Positions 35,034 to 44,229 are shown, numbered from the stretch's first letter. The stretch: DNA of 53,968 nt from Clostridia bacterium (GCA_900769815.1 CAAGID010000002.1:1-53968); one strand, 5' to 3'. The notes: generated from the sequence alone by a model not told the origin. Program-made: numbers and translations.

Positions 35034-36245
35034 ATGAAAAATCTCAAGAAAATTTTTGCAGTAGTTCTCGCAGTTCTTATGGTTGCAAGTGTATTTGCTG
35101 CTTGCGGTAACGAAACTGCAGAAGAACCCGAAAAAAAATTGAAGGTTGGTTTTATCTTCCTTCACGACGAACAGTCAACTTATGACAAGAACTTCATGGA
35201 TGCTGCTAAGAAGGCATGTGAAGAAAAGGGCGTTGACTATGCTCAGAAGACTCAGATCGCCGAATCAAAAGATTGCTATGATGCTGCAATTGAACTTATC
35301 GAAGTTGACGGTTGTGACATTATCTTTGCTGACTCCTTTGGTCACGAACCCTTCCTTATTGACGCTGCAAAGAAATATCCTGACGTACAGTTCTGCCATG
35401 CAACAGGTACACAGGCTCACACTGCAGGCGTTAAAAACTTCCACAATGCATTCGCTTCAATTTACGAAGGCCGTTACCTTGCAGGCGTTGCTGCAGGTAT
35501 GAAGCTTAACCAGATGATCGCCGAGGGCAAGATCACTGCTGATAAGGCAAAAATGGGTTACGTTGGTGCATTTACATTTGCTGAAGTTATGTCAGGTTAT
35601 ACATCATTCTACCTTGGCGCAAAGTCAGTTTGCCCCACAGTAACAATGGATGTTAAGTTTACAGGTTCCTGGTATGACGAGCAGAAGGAAAAGGAAGCTG
35701 CAAACGCTCTTATCGCAGGCGGTTGCGTTCTTATTTCTCAGCACGCTGACTCAATGGGTGCTCCCACAGCTTGTGAAACTGCAGGCGTTCCTAACGTTTC
35801 ATACAACGGCTCAACTGTTGCTGCTTGCCCCAACACCTTTATCGTATCATCAAGAATCGACTGGACACCTTACTTCAAATATATGATTGATTGCGTAAAT
35901 AAGGGCGAAGAAATCAAAGCTGACTGGACAGGCACTATCCAAACAGGCTCAGTAGTTCTTACTGACGTTAACGAAAAGGCAGCTGCTCCCGGTACTGCTG
36001 AAAAGATTGCTGAAGTTAAGGCTAAGCTCCTTGATGGCACACTTAACGTATTTGATACTGCAAACTTCACAGTAGGCAATAATGCTGTTACAAGCTATAT
36101 GGCTGACGTTGATACAGACGATGCATTTACACCTGATACAGAAGCTATCGAAAACGGTATCTTCTATGAGTCAAAGCATCGCTCAGCTCCTTACTTTGCT
36201 ATGGAAATCGACGGTATCAATCTTCTTGATAGAAACTACGGTTGA
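35034..36245 (+). CDS. BMP-family (PnrA/YufN-like) nucleoside-binding lipoprotein
   Basis: 403 residues. A lipoprotein signal with lipobox V-F-A-A-C (Cys24), then a periplasmic-binding fold: K-V-G-F-I-F-L-H-D-E at the first strand, F-A-D-S-F-G-H-E-P, F-H-N-A-F-A-S-I-Y-E-G-R-Y-L-A-G and Y-V-G-A-F-T-F-A-E-V. These are marks of the Med/PnrA branch that captures purine nucleosides. It is the substrate-binding part of the transporter encoded by the next three genes. AAAGGAGAG precedes ATG 35034. Confidence 0.92.
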   Translation: MKNLKKIFAVVLAVLMVASVFAACGNETAEEPEKKLKVGFIFLHDEQSTYDKNFMDAAKKACEEKGVDYAQKTQIAESKDCYDAAIELIEVDGCDIIFADSFGHEPFLIDAAKKYPDVQFCHATGTQAHTAGVKNFHNAFASIYEGRYLAGVAAGMKLNQMIAEGKITADKAKMGYVGAFTFAEVMSGYTSFYLGAKSVCPTVTMDVKFTGSWYDEQKEKEAANALIAGGCVLISQHADSMGAPTACETAGVPNVSYNGSTVAACPNTFIVSSRIDWTPYFKYMIDCVNKGEEIKADWTGTIQTGSVVLTDVNEKAAAPGTAEKIAEVKAKLLDGTLNVFDTANFTVGNNAVTSYMADVDTDDAFTPDTEAIENGIFYESKHRSAPYFAMEIDGINLLDRNYG

Positions 36246-36260
36246 TAAATAAAATTTTGT

Positions 36261-36324
36261 CTGAGACGGAGAGTTTTCTCCGCCTCAGGCTGATTTTGAA
36301 GAAAATATTCAGTATTTTCTTCAA
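36261..36324 (+). promoter_or_regulatory. Two intergenic hairpins after the binding-protein gene
   Basis: An 11-bp stem CTGAG-CGGAG with CTCCG-CTCAG (36261-36288, one internal mismatch) is followed by a perfect 12-bp stem TTGAAGAAAATA/TATTTTCTTCAA (36296-36324). Neither has a T-run, so they look like mRNA-stability or processing structures that raise binding-protein levels relative to the other transporter parts. Confidence 0.55.
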
Positions 36325-36348
36325 AGTCATAAATGACGGAGGTTTAAA

Positions 36349-37881
36349 GTGAATAAACAACCTGCTATTGAATTAAAAAATATTACCAAAACATTTGGTA
36401 AGGTAGTTGCCAATAAGAACGTTAATCTTACTGCGTACCGCGGTGAGATTCTTTCTATTTTAGGTGAAAACGGAAGTGGTAAAACTACGCTTATGAATAT
36501 GATTTCGGGCATTTATTTCCCCGATGAAGGTCATATTTTCATTGACGGAGAGGAAGCCGTTATCACTTCGCCTAAGGAAGCCTTCAAGTATAAGGTTGGT
36601 ATGATTCATCAGCATTTCAAGCTTGTTGATGTTTTTGATGCTGCTGAAAATATCGTTTTAGGTCTTGAGGACGGCAAATACGACCTTAAAAAATCAACTG
36701 AACAGATTAAGGAAATAAGCCATCAGTACGGTTTTGACCTTGACCCTGAAAAGAAGATTTATACAATGTCTGTTTCCGAAAAACAGACGGTTGAAATTAT
36801 TAAGGTGCTTTATCGCGGTGCCGATATACTTATTCTTGACGAGCCCACTGCTGTTTTAACACCTCAGGAGACGGAAAAACTCTTTAAAGTTCTTCGTTCT
36901 ATGCGTGATGACGGCAAGTGTATTATCATTATTACACATAAGCTTCACGAGGTGCTTGCACTTTCTGACAGAGTTTCTGTTTTGCGTAAGGGCGAATACA
37001 TAGGTACAGTAAACACAAAGGAAACTACCGAATCTGAGCTTACCGAAATGATGGTTGGCAAAAAGGTTGAACTTAATATTCAGCGTGACGAGCCTCAGAA
37101 TTCAGTTGACCGCCTTATAGTTAAAAATGTTACCTGTGTTGACAGAGTTGGTGCAACAGTTCTTGATAACGTTTCATTTACTGCAAAGAGCGGAGAGATT
37201 TTAGGTATTGCAGGTATCGCAGGCTCTGGACAAAGAGAACTTCTTGAAGCTATTGCAGGCCTCCAGCATCTTACTTCAGGTGAAATAGTTTATTTTGACC
37301 CTTCAACGGGAGAAACAGAAAATTTAAGAGATAAAACACCTATTCAGATAAGAAATATGGGCGTTCGTCTTTCCTTCGTGCCTGAAGACCGTCTTGGTAT
37401 GGGCCTTGTAGGTAATATGGATATTGTTGATAATATGATGTTAAGGTCATACACAAAAGGTATTCCTGTTTTCCTTGAACGCAAGAAGCCTAAAAATCTT
37501 GCAAATAAGATTATTCAGGACCTTGAGGTTGTAACACCAAGTGCATCAACACCTGTAAGACGTCTTTCGGGCGGTAACGTACAGAAAGTGCTTGTAGGCA
37601 GAGAGATTGCCGCAGCACCTACCGTTTTAATGGTTGCATATCCCGTTCGAGGTCTTGACATTAACTCATCCTACCTTATTTATAATCTCTTAAATGAGCA
37701 AAAAGCAAAGGGCGTTGCGGTTATTTTTGTAGGCGAGGATCTTGACGTTTTACTTGAACTTTGCGACAGAATTATGGTTATCGGCTCGGGCAGAGTAACG
37801 GGAATGGTTGATGCAAGAACTACAACAAAAGAAGAAATCGGTCTTTTAATGACAAAATCCAAGGAAGAAGGAAAGGAGTAA
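36349..37881 (+). CDS. Nucleoside ABC transporter, tandem ATP-binding protein (YufO-like)
   Basis: 510 residues with two ABC domains in one chain. Domain 1 (~5-245): Walker A G-E-N-G-S-G-K-T-T, variant signature M-S-V-S-E-K-Q, Walker B I-L-I-L-D-E-P-T. Domain 2 (~260-505): degenerate Walker A G-I-A-G-S-G-Q-R-E-L, L-S-G-G-N-V-Q-K-V-L, V-A-Y-P-V-R-G-L-D. One good and one degenerate site is normal for this type. It starts at GTG 36349 after ACGGAGG. It energises uptake with the two permeases downstream. Confidence 0.95.
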   Translation: MNKQPAIELKNITKTFGKVVANKNVNLTAYRGEILSILGENGSGKTTLMNMISGIYFPDEGHIFIDGEEAVITSPKEAFKYKVGMIHQHFKLVDVFDAAENIVLGLEDGKYDLKKSTEQIKEISHQYGFDLDPEKKIYTMSVSEKQTVEIIKVLYRGADILILDEPTAVLTPQETEKLFKVLRSMRDDGKCIIIITHKLHEVLALSDRVSVLRKGEYIGTVNTKETTESELTEMMVGKKVELNIQRDEPQNSVDRLIVKNVTCVDRVGATVLDNVSFTAKSGEILGIAGIAGSGQRELLEAIAGLQHLTSGEIVYFDPSTGETENLRDKTPIQIRNMGVRLSFVPEDRLGMGLVGNMDIVDNMMLRSYTKGIPVFLERKKPKNLANKIIQDLEVVTPSASTPVRRLSGGNVQKVLVGREIAAAPTVLMVAYPVRGLDINSSYLIYNLLNEQKAKGVAVIFVGEDLDVLLELCDRIMVIGSGRVTGMVDARTTTKEEIGLLMTKSKEEGKE

Positions 37882-37885
37882 ACAG

Positions 37886-38983
37886 ATGGCTAACGTAAAA
37901 AAACACGAACCTTTTTTTCACGTTGTTAAGCGTGACGATATGCCCGCTTGGGCGGCCTGGCTTATTCGTATCGCTACGGTAGTTATAGGATTGTTAGTAG
38001 TAGGCCTTCTGGCTATGTCCCTTTCAAAAAAGAGCCTTGGCGAAACTTATGAAATAATGTTCAAGGGTGTTTTCGGTAACCTTATGAAGGGTAAAACGGT
38101 AATGCTTTGGAAATATCTGCAGGAGATAGCGATTCTGCTTGCTCTTGCACTTGCCCTTACACCTGCCTTTAAAATGAAATTCTGGAACTGCGGTGCAGAA
38201 GGTCAGGCACTTGTAGGCGGTCTTGCGGCTATGTTCTGTATGATTGAGTTTGGCGGAAAAGTTCCTGAAAGCGTACTTTTTATTCTCATTGCTTTAACAA
38301 GTATCCTTTCAGGTGCGCTCTGGGGTTTTATCCCCGCCATATTCAAGGCGCTTTTTAATACTAACGAAACGCTGTTCACTCTTATGATGAACTATATAGC
38401 AACACAGATAATTGCTTATTACGTTTACATTAAAGGCGGCGGTTCCAACGTAATCAACCCCGTTCCTTACGGTAATTTCCCTAGAGTAGGCACAAACGAT
38501 TACTTTGTAAATATCGTTATTGTTGCAGTTATGATGGTGCTTATGTATATTTATCTCCGCTTTTCTAAGCAGGGCTATGAAATTTCAGTTGTCGGCGAAA
38601 GCCAGAATACTGCAAGATATATCGGTATCAACGTTAAAAAAGTTATTATCCGTACAATGATTGTTTCAGGTGCACTTTGCGGTGTTACGGGCATGCTTTT
38701 GGTTTCAGGTAAAGATCACAGTATCAACACAAATCTTGTAGGCGGTCAGGGCTTTACCGCAATTTTAATATCCTGGCTCGGTCAGTTTAACCCCTTTATT
38801 ATGGCTGTTATGACTGCTGTTGTGGTATTCTTGAGAATAGGTGTTGCAAAGATTGCCGATACTGCCCGTCTTAATTCTTCATTCTCGGAAATTATGGTTG
38901 GTATGGTAATTTTAATGCTTGTTGCCTGTGAATTCTTTATTCACTACTCAATAAAATTCCGTCACGGTAAAAAGGAGGTATAA
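37886..38983 (+). CDS. Nucleoside ABC transporter permease (YufP-like)
   Basis: 365 residues, about nine to ten hydrophobic helices after a short charged N-terminus. P-A-F-K-M-K-F-W-N-C-G-A-E-G-Q and T-N-E-T-L-F-T-L-M-M-N-Y-I-A, and later V-V-G-E-S-Q-N-T-A-R-Y-I-G-I-N-V as the coupling region, fit the branched-chain-type permeases used by BMP-dependent systems. It begins 4 bp after the ATPase gene and ends 3 bp before the second permease. Confidence 0.93.
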   Translation: MANVKKHEPFFHVVKRDDMPAWAAWLIRIATVVIGLLVVGLLAMSLSKKSLGETYEIMFKGVFGNLMKGKTVMLWKYLQEIAILLALALALTPAFKMKFWNCGAEGQALVGGLAAMFCMIEFGGKVPESVLFILIALTSILSGALWGFIPAIFKALFNTNETLFTLMMNYIATQIIAYYVYIKGGGSNVINPVPYGNFPRVGTNDYFVNIVIVAVMMVLMYIYLRFSKQGYEISVVGESQNTARYIGINVKKVIIRTMIVSGALCGVTGMLLVSGKDHSINTNLVGGQGFTAILISWLGQFNPFIMAVMTAVVVFLRIGVAKIADTARLNSSFSEIMVGMVILMLVACEFFIHYSIKFRHGKKEV

Positions 38984-38986
38984 GCA

Positions 38987-40009
38987 ATGGATGTAACTGT
39001 AGAACTTATTTGCGGTTTTATATGTCGTGCCGTTCTTTTAGGCGTGCCTCTGTTATACGGCTCCGTTGGCGAAATTGTTACTGAAAAATCAGGACACCTT
39101 AATTTGGGTATTCCCGGTATAATGTACGTTGGTGCTATAAGCAGTGTAGTTGGTTCCTTCCTTTATGAACAGGCTTGTAATAACGACATTGCCAATATGA
39201 ATCCTTTTCTTGCCATAATAATTCCTATTATTTGCGCAATAATAGGTGCTTGTCTTATGGGACTTCTTTATAGCTTCCTAACCGTTACACTTCATGCAAA
39301 CCAGAATGTTACAGGTCTTGCACTTACTACCTTAGGTATCGGTTTAGGTAACTTCTTAGGCGCATCTTTAATTAGAATTACCAGCAGTGAGCTTCCCAAT
39401 ATTGCCCTTACAAAAACAAGCTCCTTCTTTAATAAGAAAATTCCGTTACCTGAAATGACCGGTCCCAACGACTGGCGCCATATTTTTAAGATTTTTCTCA
39501 ATTACGATTTTCTTACCTACGTTGCAATTATAATTGCTGTTATTGCAGGTATCGTTCTTGTTAAAACAAAAATAGGTCTTAATCTTCGTGCAGTAGGCGA
39601 AAACCCTGCAACTGCAGATGCGGCAGGTATTAACGTTACAAAGTACAGATATTTTTCAACAATAATCGGCAGTGCTATTGCCGGCTTAGGCGGACTTCAG
39701 TACGTTATGGCTTATGCTGACGGAGTTTGGTCAAATAACGCTTTCGGCGACAGAGGCTGGATGGCTATTGCTCTTGTTATCTTTGCACTGTGGAAGCCTT
39801 CAATGGCTATTTTAGGTTCTTTCCTTTTTGGTGCACTTTGTAATGCCAACAACTATATTCCCGGTCTTGGTACCGAAACCCAAGAGCTTTTTAAAATGCT
39901 TCCGTATATCGTTACCATTATCGTCTTAATTATTACCAGTATGCGTAAAAAGAGGGAGCATCAGCCTCCGGGAAGTTTGGGTGTTAATTATTTCCGCGAA
40001 GAGCGATAG
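38987..40009 (+). CDS. Nucleoside ABC transporter permease (YufQ-like)
   Basis: 340 residues with about eight to nine membrane helices. Typical stretches are G-E-I-V-T-E-K-S-G-H-L-N-L-G-I-P-G, N-V-T-G-L-A-L-T-T-L-G-I-G-L and the coupling loop A-V-G-E-N-P-A-T-A-D-A-A-G-I-N-V. It forms the channel with the preceding permease. AAGGAGG ends the preceding frame and serves this ATG. It is the last gene of the xpt-transporter run. Confidence 0.93.
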   Translation: MDVTVELICGFICRAVLLGVPLLYGSVGEIVTEKSGHLNLGIPGIMYVGAISSVVGSFLYEQACNNDIANMNPFLAIIIPIICAIIGACLMGLLYSFLTVTLHANQNVTGLALTTLGIGLGNFLGASLIRITSSELPNIALTKTSSFFNKKIPLPEMTGPNDWRHIFKIFLNYDFLTYVAIIIAVIAGIVLVKTKIGLNLRAVGENPATADAAGINVTKYRYFSTIIGSAIAGLGGLQYVMAYADGVWSNNAFGDRGWMAIALVIFALWKPSMAILGSFLFGALCNANNYIPGLGTETQELFKMLPYIVTIIVLIITSMRKKREHQPPGSLGVNYFREER

Positions 40010-40268
40010 CCCACATAGCACAAAAAATTCTTGAAACTGCGGGTCATAAGTTATATAAACCCTCAATCACTTACCGATATGTAAGCTCCTTCAGGTTTAA
40101 TCACTTATTCCCCTGATTTTCAAGCTTTTTTGCACTGTGACAGGACTGGATAAAAACACATAAAGTTGCCAAAGGCATACCATAATCAATGCGTAAGCAT
40201 TGCATAAAAATTCGCTCACGCCTTGTCTTGCGAATTTTATCGCACTGTGGAGCACAGATTAAAAAACT
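40010..40268. repeat. Hairpin-rich intergenic region
   Basis: There is no ORF. It contains AATCACTTA twice (near 40065 and 40099), a hairpin CAATGC-GTAA-GCATTG (40178-40193) with a GNRA-type loop, AAAATTCGC/GCGAATTTT around 40205-40240, GCACTGTG twice and CTGTG-GAG-CACAG. This looks like a relic of a small repeat element or a structured 3' UTR. It is unrelated in sequence to the 190-bp repeat. Confidence 0.4.
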
Positions 40269-40297
40269 AAGACTCCGGATTTTCGGAGTCTTTTTGT
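40269..40297. terminator. Bidirectional terminator
   Basis: A 9-bp stem AAGACTCCG/CGGAGTCTT, then TTTTT on plus; on minus it is followed by TTAGTTTTTT. It serves the transporter operon and the convergent LysM gene. Confidence 0.8.
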
Positions 40298-40299
40298 GC

Positions 40300-40881
40300 T
40301 TATTTCACGATAACTAATTGCTGACCGGGATAGAGGGTGTAGTCGCTTTCGATGTAGTTATATTCCATAATATCCTCCACCGTTAAGCCGTTTGCCTGGG
40401 CAATTTTATATACTGTATCGCCCGGGCGAACAACATAGATAAAGGCGTTTTCAGGGGGAATGGGAATAGTTATAATTGAGCCGATAGGAATGTTTCTCAC
40501 GTCTGTTATTTGAGGATTAAGTGCTAAAATATTTCCCGTTGTAGTGCCGTATTCCTTGGCAAGAAGATATACTGTATCGCCCCGCCGAACCTTATGGCGT
40601 TTATAGGTCATATTGTTTGAAATTGCTTCCGGCTCGTTTGTTACTTGGACTTCGGCATTAGCGGGAGCGTCTGTGCAACCGCATTGGCGTTTTACAAGCT
40701 CGGCAATCTGATAAAATTCCTCTGTTACGGGAATTTCAATTACCTGACCAATAGATAGTATATCGGGATTTTCAAGATTATTCAGTTCAATAAGGGTATT
40801 AAGGGGTACGTTAAATTTAAGTGCTATTGAAAAAAGAGTATCACCTTTCTCGACTATGTAATCAAACCTGCGTGTTAACAT
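40300..40881 (-). CDS. Protein with three LysM domains
   Basis: 193 residues made almost wholly of three LysM repeats (~6-50, ~85-130, ~140-190), each opening with a V-x-x-G-D-T block: V-E-K-G-D-T-L-F-S-I-A, V-R-R-G-D-T-V-Y-L-L-A and V-R-P-G-D-T-V-Y-K-I-A. LysM binds N-acetylglucosamine in peptidoglycan or spore cortex. No signal peptide is seen, so it may act in the mother cell, like SafA-type spore proteins, or leave by another route. Start ATG 40879-40881 has AAGGAGG. It is monocistronic. Confidence 0.88.
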   Translation of the reverse strand: MLTRRFDYIVEKGDTLFSIALKFNVPLNTLIELNNLENPDILSIGQVIEIPVTEEFYQIAELVKRQCGCTDAPANAEVQVTNEPEAISNNMTYKRHKVRRGDTVYLLAKEYGTTTGNILALNPQITDVRNIPIGSIITIPIPPENAFIYVVRPGDTVYKIAQANGLTVEDIMEYNYIESDYTLYPGQQLVIVK

Positions 40882-40943
40882 ATAAAAAACCTCCTTTTTT
40901 AACACTTTATGCAAAAAGGAAAGGGAATGTTAAATAAATCGGC

Positions 40944-40972
40944 TTGCCATTTTCTTTTTTTAAGAGTATAAT
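40944..40972 (+). promoter_or_regulatory. Promoter of tyrS
   Basis: TTGCCA (40944), 17 bp, TATAAT (40967-40972). The leader is ~26 nt, too short for a T-box. Confidence 0.75.
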
Positions 40973-41004
40973 ATATAAAAACCATATTAAGGAGATATTT
41001 ACAA

Positions 41005-42222
41005 ATGGCAGAAAATGTATTGGACACTCTCAAGGCTCGCGGCTTTGTAAAACAGATTACCTTTGAGGAGGATCTGTATAAACTTTTAGGAAGTGAAAGT
41101 GTTCCTTTTTACGTAGGCTTCGACCCCACGGCAGACAGTCTTCACGTTGGCCATTTTCTTGTGCTTATGGCAATGGCACATATGCAGAGGGCAGGGCATA
41201 AGCCTATCTGCCTTATCGGCGGCGGTACGGCATTTGTTGGCGACCCCAGCGGAAGAAGCGATATGCGTTCAATGATGACCAAGGAAACTATCCGCCACAA
41301 CGTTGAATGTTTTAAAAAGCAGATTTCAAAGTTCATTGATTTTACTGATGATAAGGCGATTATGGTTGATAATGGTGATTGGCTTTTAAACCTTAACTTC
41401 GTTGAGTTTATGCGTGATATCGGCGTATACTTCTCAGTTAACCGAATGATTACCTTTGAGTGCTTTAAGAAGCGTATGGAAAAGGGACTTACTTTCCTTG
41501 AATTCAGCTATATGCTTATGCAGAGCTATGACTTTTTAATGCTTTACCAGAAGTACGGCTGTAAGCTTGAGCTTGGCGGTGACGACCAGTGGGCAAATAT
41601 GCTTGGCGGTGCTGACCTTATAAGAAGAAAAGAGCAGCAGGATGCTTTTGCAATGACCTTCACTCTTTTAACGAAATCAGACGGCACAAAAATGGGCAAG
41701 ACTGCAGGCGGTGCAGTATGGCTTTCGGCAGAGAAAACCTCGCCTTACGATTTCTATCAGTATTGGCGTAACGTTGACGATGCGGACGTTGAAAAATGTT
41801 TAAAGCTTCTTACCTTTATGCCCTTAAATGAAATTGAAGAGCTTTGTCAGTATAAAGACGAAAGAATTAACGTTGCAAAGGAACGTCTTGCTTTTGAGGT
41901 TACAAAAATCGTACACTCTGAAGAAGATGCAATTAAGGCACAGGCTGCTGCAAGAGCTGCATTTTCAGGTAACAGCGACGATATGATTGCTATGGAATTA
42001 ACCTGTGAGCAGGTAGCAGTACGCGTAACAGAGCTTTTAATTACTGCAGGTATCACAAAGAGCATCGGCGAAGGCAGACGTCTTATTGAGGGCGGTGCAG
42101 TTTCTGTTGATGATATTAAAATTACTGACGTAAACGCAACTATTCCCGAAGATATCATTTCAAAGGGCGAGTTTGTCCTTCACAAGGGTAAAAAAGTCCA
42201 TCAGAAAATTCAGGTAAAATAA
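41005..42222 (+). CDS. tyrS: Tyrosyl-tRNA synthetase
   Basis: 405 residues. The class I motif is D-S-L-H-V-G-H, with Y-V-G-F-D-P-T-A-D before it; G-G-D-D-Q-W-A-N binds tyrosine, and the KMSKS loop is K-M-G-K-T. The C-terminal S4-like domain (~340-400) has G-R-R-L-I-E-G-G-A-V. It charges tRNA-Tyr. AAGGAG precedes ATG 41005. Its last base is shared with the ATG of the next gene. Confidence 0.97.
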   Translation: MAENVLDTLKARGFVKQITFEEDLYKLLGSESVPFYVGFDPTADSLHVGHFLVLMAMAHMQRAGHKPICLIGGGTAFVGDPSGRSDMRSMMTKETIRHNVECFKKQISKFIDFTDDKAIMVDNGDWLLNLNFVEFMRDIGVYFSVNRMITFECFKKRMEKGLTFLEFSYMLMQSYDFLMLYQKYGCKLELGGDDQWANMLGGADLIRRKEQQDAFAMTFTLLTKSDGTKMGKTAGGAVWLSAEKTSPYDFYQYWRNVDDADVEKCLKLLTFMPLNEIEELCQYKDERINVAKERLAFEVTKIVHSEEDAIKAQAAARAAFSGNSDDMIAMELTCEQVAVRVTELLITAGITKSIGEGRRLIEGGAVSVDDIKITDVNATIPEDIISKGEFVLHKGKKVHQKIQVK

Positions 42223-42848
42223 TGTATAAAACTATATCTGAAAAGGGCGAATTTGAACAGGTGATAAACAAATCAACGTTTATCGCCTGTGCTTTTCATA
42301 TAGAAAGCGAAGAAGAAGCCCAGGATTATATTTTAAAAGAGAAGAAAAAATATCCTGATGCACGTCATTGCTGTTGGGCGTATGTTTTAGGCGATAAAAA
42401 GGATGTTATGCGGTATGCTGATGACGGCGAGCCTCAGGGTACGGCAGGTCAGCCTATTTTGCAGGTCCTTGTTAAAAAGGATATCACAAACGTGCTTGTA
42501 ACCGTAACAAGATACTTTGGCGGCATTTTGTTAGGTGCAGGCGGTCTTACACGTGCATATGCCTCCTCAGCAACAGGTGCTGTTGATAATACAGGCGTTA
42601 AAGTAATGATAATGTCAAAGAGGACCTGTGTTTCTCTTGATTATACTACCTTCTCACGCATCGAAAAAAACTTAAGGGCAAGCGACTATATTTTAATTGA
42701 GAATATTGAATATCTTGATAAAGTTAATCTTTATCTAACCGTGAAAGAAGAAGACTTCCAAAAACTTTACGACTACTTTGTTCAGGTAACAAACGGAAAA
42801 TCTGAGATTTTGGAAATTGAAAAACTTTATCTGCCTTGGGAAAAGTAA
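42222..42848 (+). CDS. YigZ/IMPACT family protein (UPF0029)
   Basis: 208 residues. The N-terminal domain has K-S-T-F-I-A-C-A-F, D-A-R-H-C-C-W-A-Y, D-D-G-E-P-Q-G-T-A-G-Q-P-I and V-T-R-Y-F-G-G-I-L-L-G-A-G-G-L-T-R-A-Y, the diagnostic YigZ/IMPACT signature. The C-terminal ~70 residues match the DUF1949 position. The ATG overlaps the tyrS stop. A role in translation regulation is proposed for eukaryotic relatives; the bacterial function is unsettled. Confidence 0.93.
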   Translation: MYKTISEKGEFEQVINKSTFIACAFHIESEEEAQDYILKEKKKYPDARHCCWAYVLGDKKDVMRYADDGEPQGTAGQPILQVLVKKDITNVLVTVTRYFGGILLGAGGLTRAYASSATGAVDNTGVKVMIMSKRTCVSLDYTTFSRIEKNLRASDYILIENIEYLDKVNLYLTVKEEDFQKLYDYFVQVTNGKSEILEIEKLYLPWEK

Positions 42849-42880
42849 AAAAATCCTGCAAGTTAACTTGCAGGATTTTT
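42849..42880. terminator. Bidirectional terminator between the yigZ-like gene and murA
   Basis: A 14-bp stem AAAATCCTGCAAG-/CTTGCAGGATTTT with loop TTAA; T-runs lie on both strands. Confidence 0.9.
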
Positions 42881-42884
42881 ATTA

Positions 42885-44141
42885 TTATTCACTTACTCTT
42901 TCAATATCAGCACCGAGGCTCTGGAGCTTTTCAACTAATTTTTCATAGCCTCTGTCAATATACTGAACACCTGTTACGGTGGTTGTGCCTTCTGCCATAA
43001 GGCCTGCTATAACAAGCGCGGCGCCGCCGCGAAGGTCTAATGCAACAACGTCAGTGCCGTAAAGCTTTTCAACACCGTCAATCATAGCAACACGGTCTGT
43101 AAAGTCATTTATTGCACCCATTTTACGCAATTCATCAAGATGACGGTATCTTGATTCAAAAATAGTTTCAGTAATAATGCTTGTGCCGTCAGCAACTGTA
43201 AGAAGTGTTGAAAAAGGCTGTTGAAGGTCAGTGGGGAAGCCCGGATAAACCATAGTTTTTACCTTAACTGCCTTAGGTCGCTTTTCCGTAGGAACTACGC
43301 GCAAGGTATCTTCACCCTCGTCTATCTTAAAGCCTGCCTCAAAAAGCTTTGCTGAAAGTGATTCCATATGAATGGGAATACAGTTTTTAATTAAAATATC
43401 GCTTTTTGTTGCGGCAGCAATTATCATCCATGTGCCCGTTTCAATCTGATCGGGGATAAGGGTATAATTGCAGGAACGAAGATGCTTAACGCCCCTTATT
43501 TTAATAACGTCAGTACCTGCCCCTTTAATTTTTGCACCCATATTATTTAAGAAGTTGGCAACATCGATAACGTGAGGCTCTTTTGCACAGTTAAAGATAG
43601 TGGTGGTACCTTCTGCTTTTACTGCGGCAAGCATAATATTTATTGTTGCACCTACGCTTATAACGTCAAGATAGATTTCAGCACCTGTTAGCTTCTCAGC
43701 CTTAATATCAATAACATTGGTGCTTTTGATTTTTGCCCCTAATGCCTCAAAGCCCTTAAGATGCTGGTCAATGGGACGTTTGCCGATGGTACAGCCACCC
43801 GGAGGGGGGATTTTTGCCTCGTTAAAGCGTGCAAGCAATGCACCCATAAGGTAATAAGATGCACGCATTTTTTTTGTAAGGGTCTCGTCAGGGCAAACGG
43901 ACTTTACACCTGTAGGGTCAATAGTAATCTGACCGGGTACTGAAATATCTACTTTTGCACCTAATGAAGTAAGAATTTCAGCTAAAACGTCAACGTCATC
44001 AATTTCGGGAATATTATCTATAACACAAACTCCGTCGGAAATAAGTGCGGCAGGAATAATGGCAACGGCAGCGTTTTTTGCGCCGCTTACCGATATTTCG
44101 CCTTTCATTTGTTTTCCACCGTGTATAACAAGCTTATCCAA
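42885..44141 (-). CDS. murA: UDP-N-acetylglucosamine 1-carboxyvinyltransferase
   Basis: 418 residues. The opening has G-A-K-N-A-A (Lys/Asn active pair). The phosphoenolpyruvate-reactive Cys lies in P-G-G-C-T-I-G-K-R-P-I-D, so a fosfomycin-sensitive Cys form is expected. Later come G-A-T-I-N-I-M-L-A, P-D-Q-I-E-T-G-T and G-G-A-A-L-V-I-A-G-L. It does the first committed step of peptidoglycan synthesis. The start reads as TTG 44139-44141 because an in-frame stop lies just upstream. The strong AAGGAGG is ~29 nt away, separated by a CCCGAAA/TTTCGGG hairpin; GTGAG is the only near ribosome-site match. Confidence 0.97.
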   Translation of the reverse strand: MDKLVIHGGKQMKGEISVSGAKNAAVAIIPAALISDGVCVIDNIPEIDDVDVLAEILTSLGAKVDISVPGQITIDPTGVKSVCPDETLTKKMRASYYLMGALLARFNEAKIPPPGGCTIGKRPIDQHLKGFEALGAKIKSTNVIDIKAEKLTGAEIYLDVISVGATINIMLAAVKAEGTTTIFNCAKEPHVIDVANFLNNMGAKIKGAGTDVIKIRGVKHLRSCNYTLIPDQIETGTWMIIAAATKSDILIKNCIPIHMESLSAKLFEAGFKIDEGEDTLRVVPTEKRPKAVKVKTMVYPGFPTDLQQPFSTLLTVADGTSIITETIFESRYRHLDELRKMGAINDFTDRVAMIDGVEKLYGTDVVALDLRGGAALVIAGLMAEGTTTVTGVQYIDRGYEKLVEKLQSLGADIERVSE

Positions 44142-44193
44142 GTTAACTCACCCGAAAAATTTCGGGATTCCTCCTTGCTTCAACATAACATAT

Positions 44194-44222
44194 ATTTTAA
44201 CATTTTTATGGCATTTTTGCAA
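44194..44222 (-). promoter_or_regulatory. Promoter of murA
   Basis: On the minus strand: TTGCAA (44222-44217), 17 bp, TAAAAT (44199-44194). Confidence 0.65.
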
Positions 44223-44229
44223 TACTTTT

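Noticed and set aside
40921..41004. T-box leader for tyrS (and likewise cysS, trpS)
   Set aside because: Leaders are short and no T-box sequence or specifier arm is seen; tyrS and cysS have promoters close to the start, and trpS follows thrC by 1 bp.
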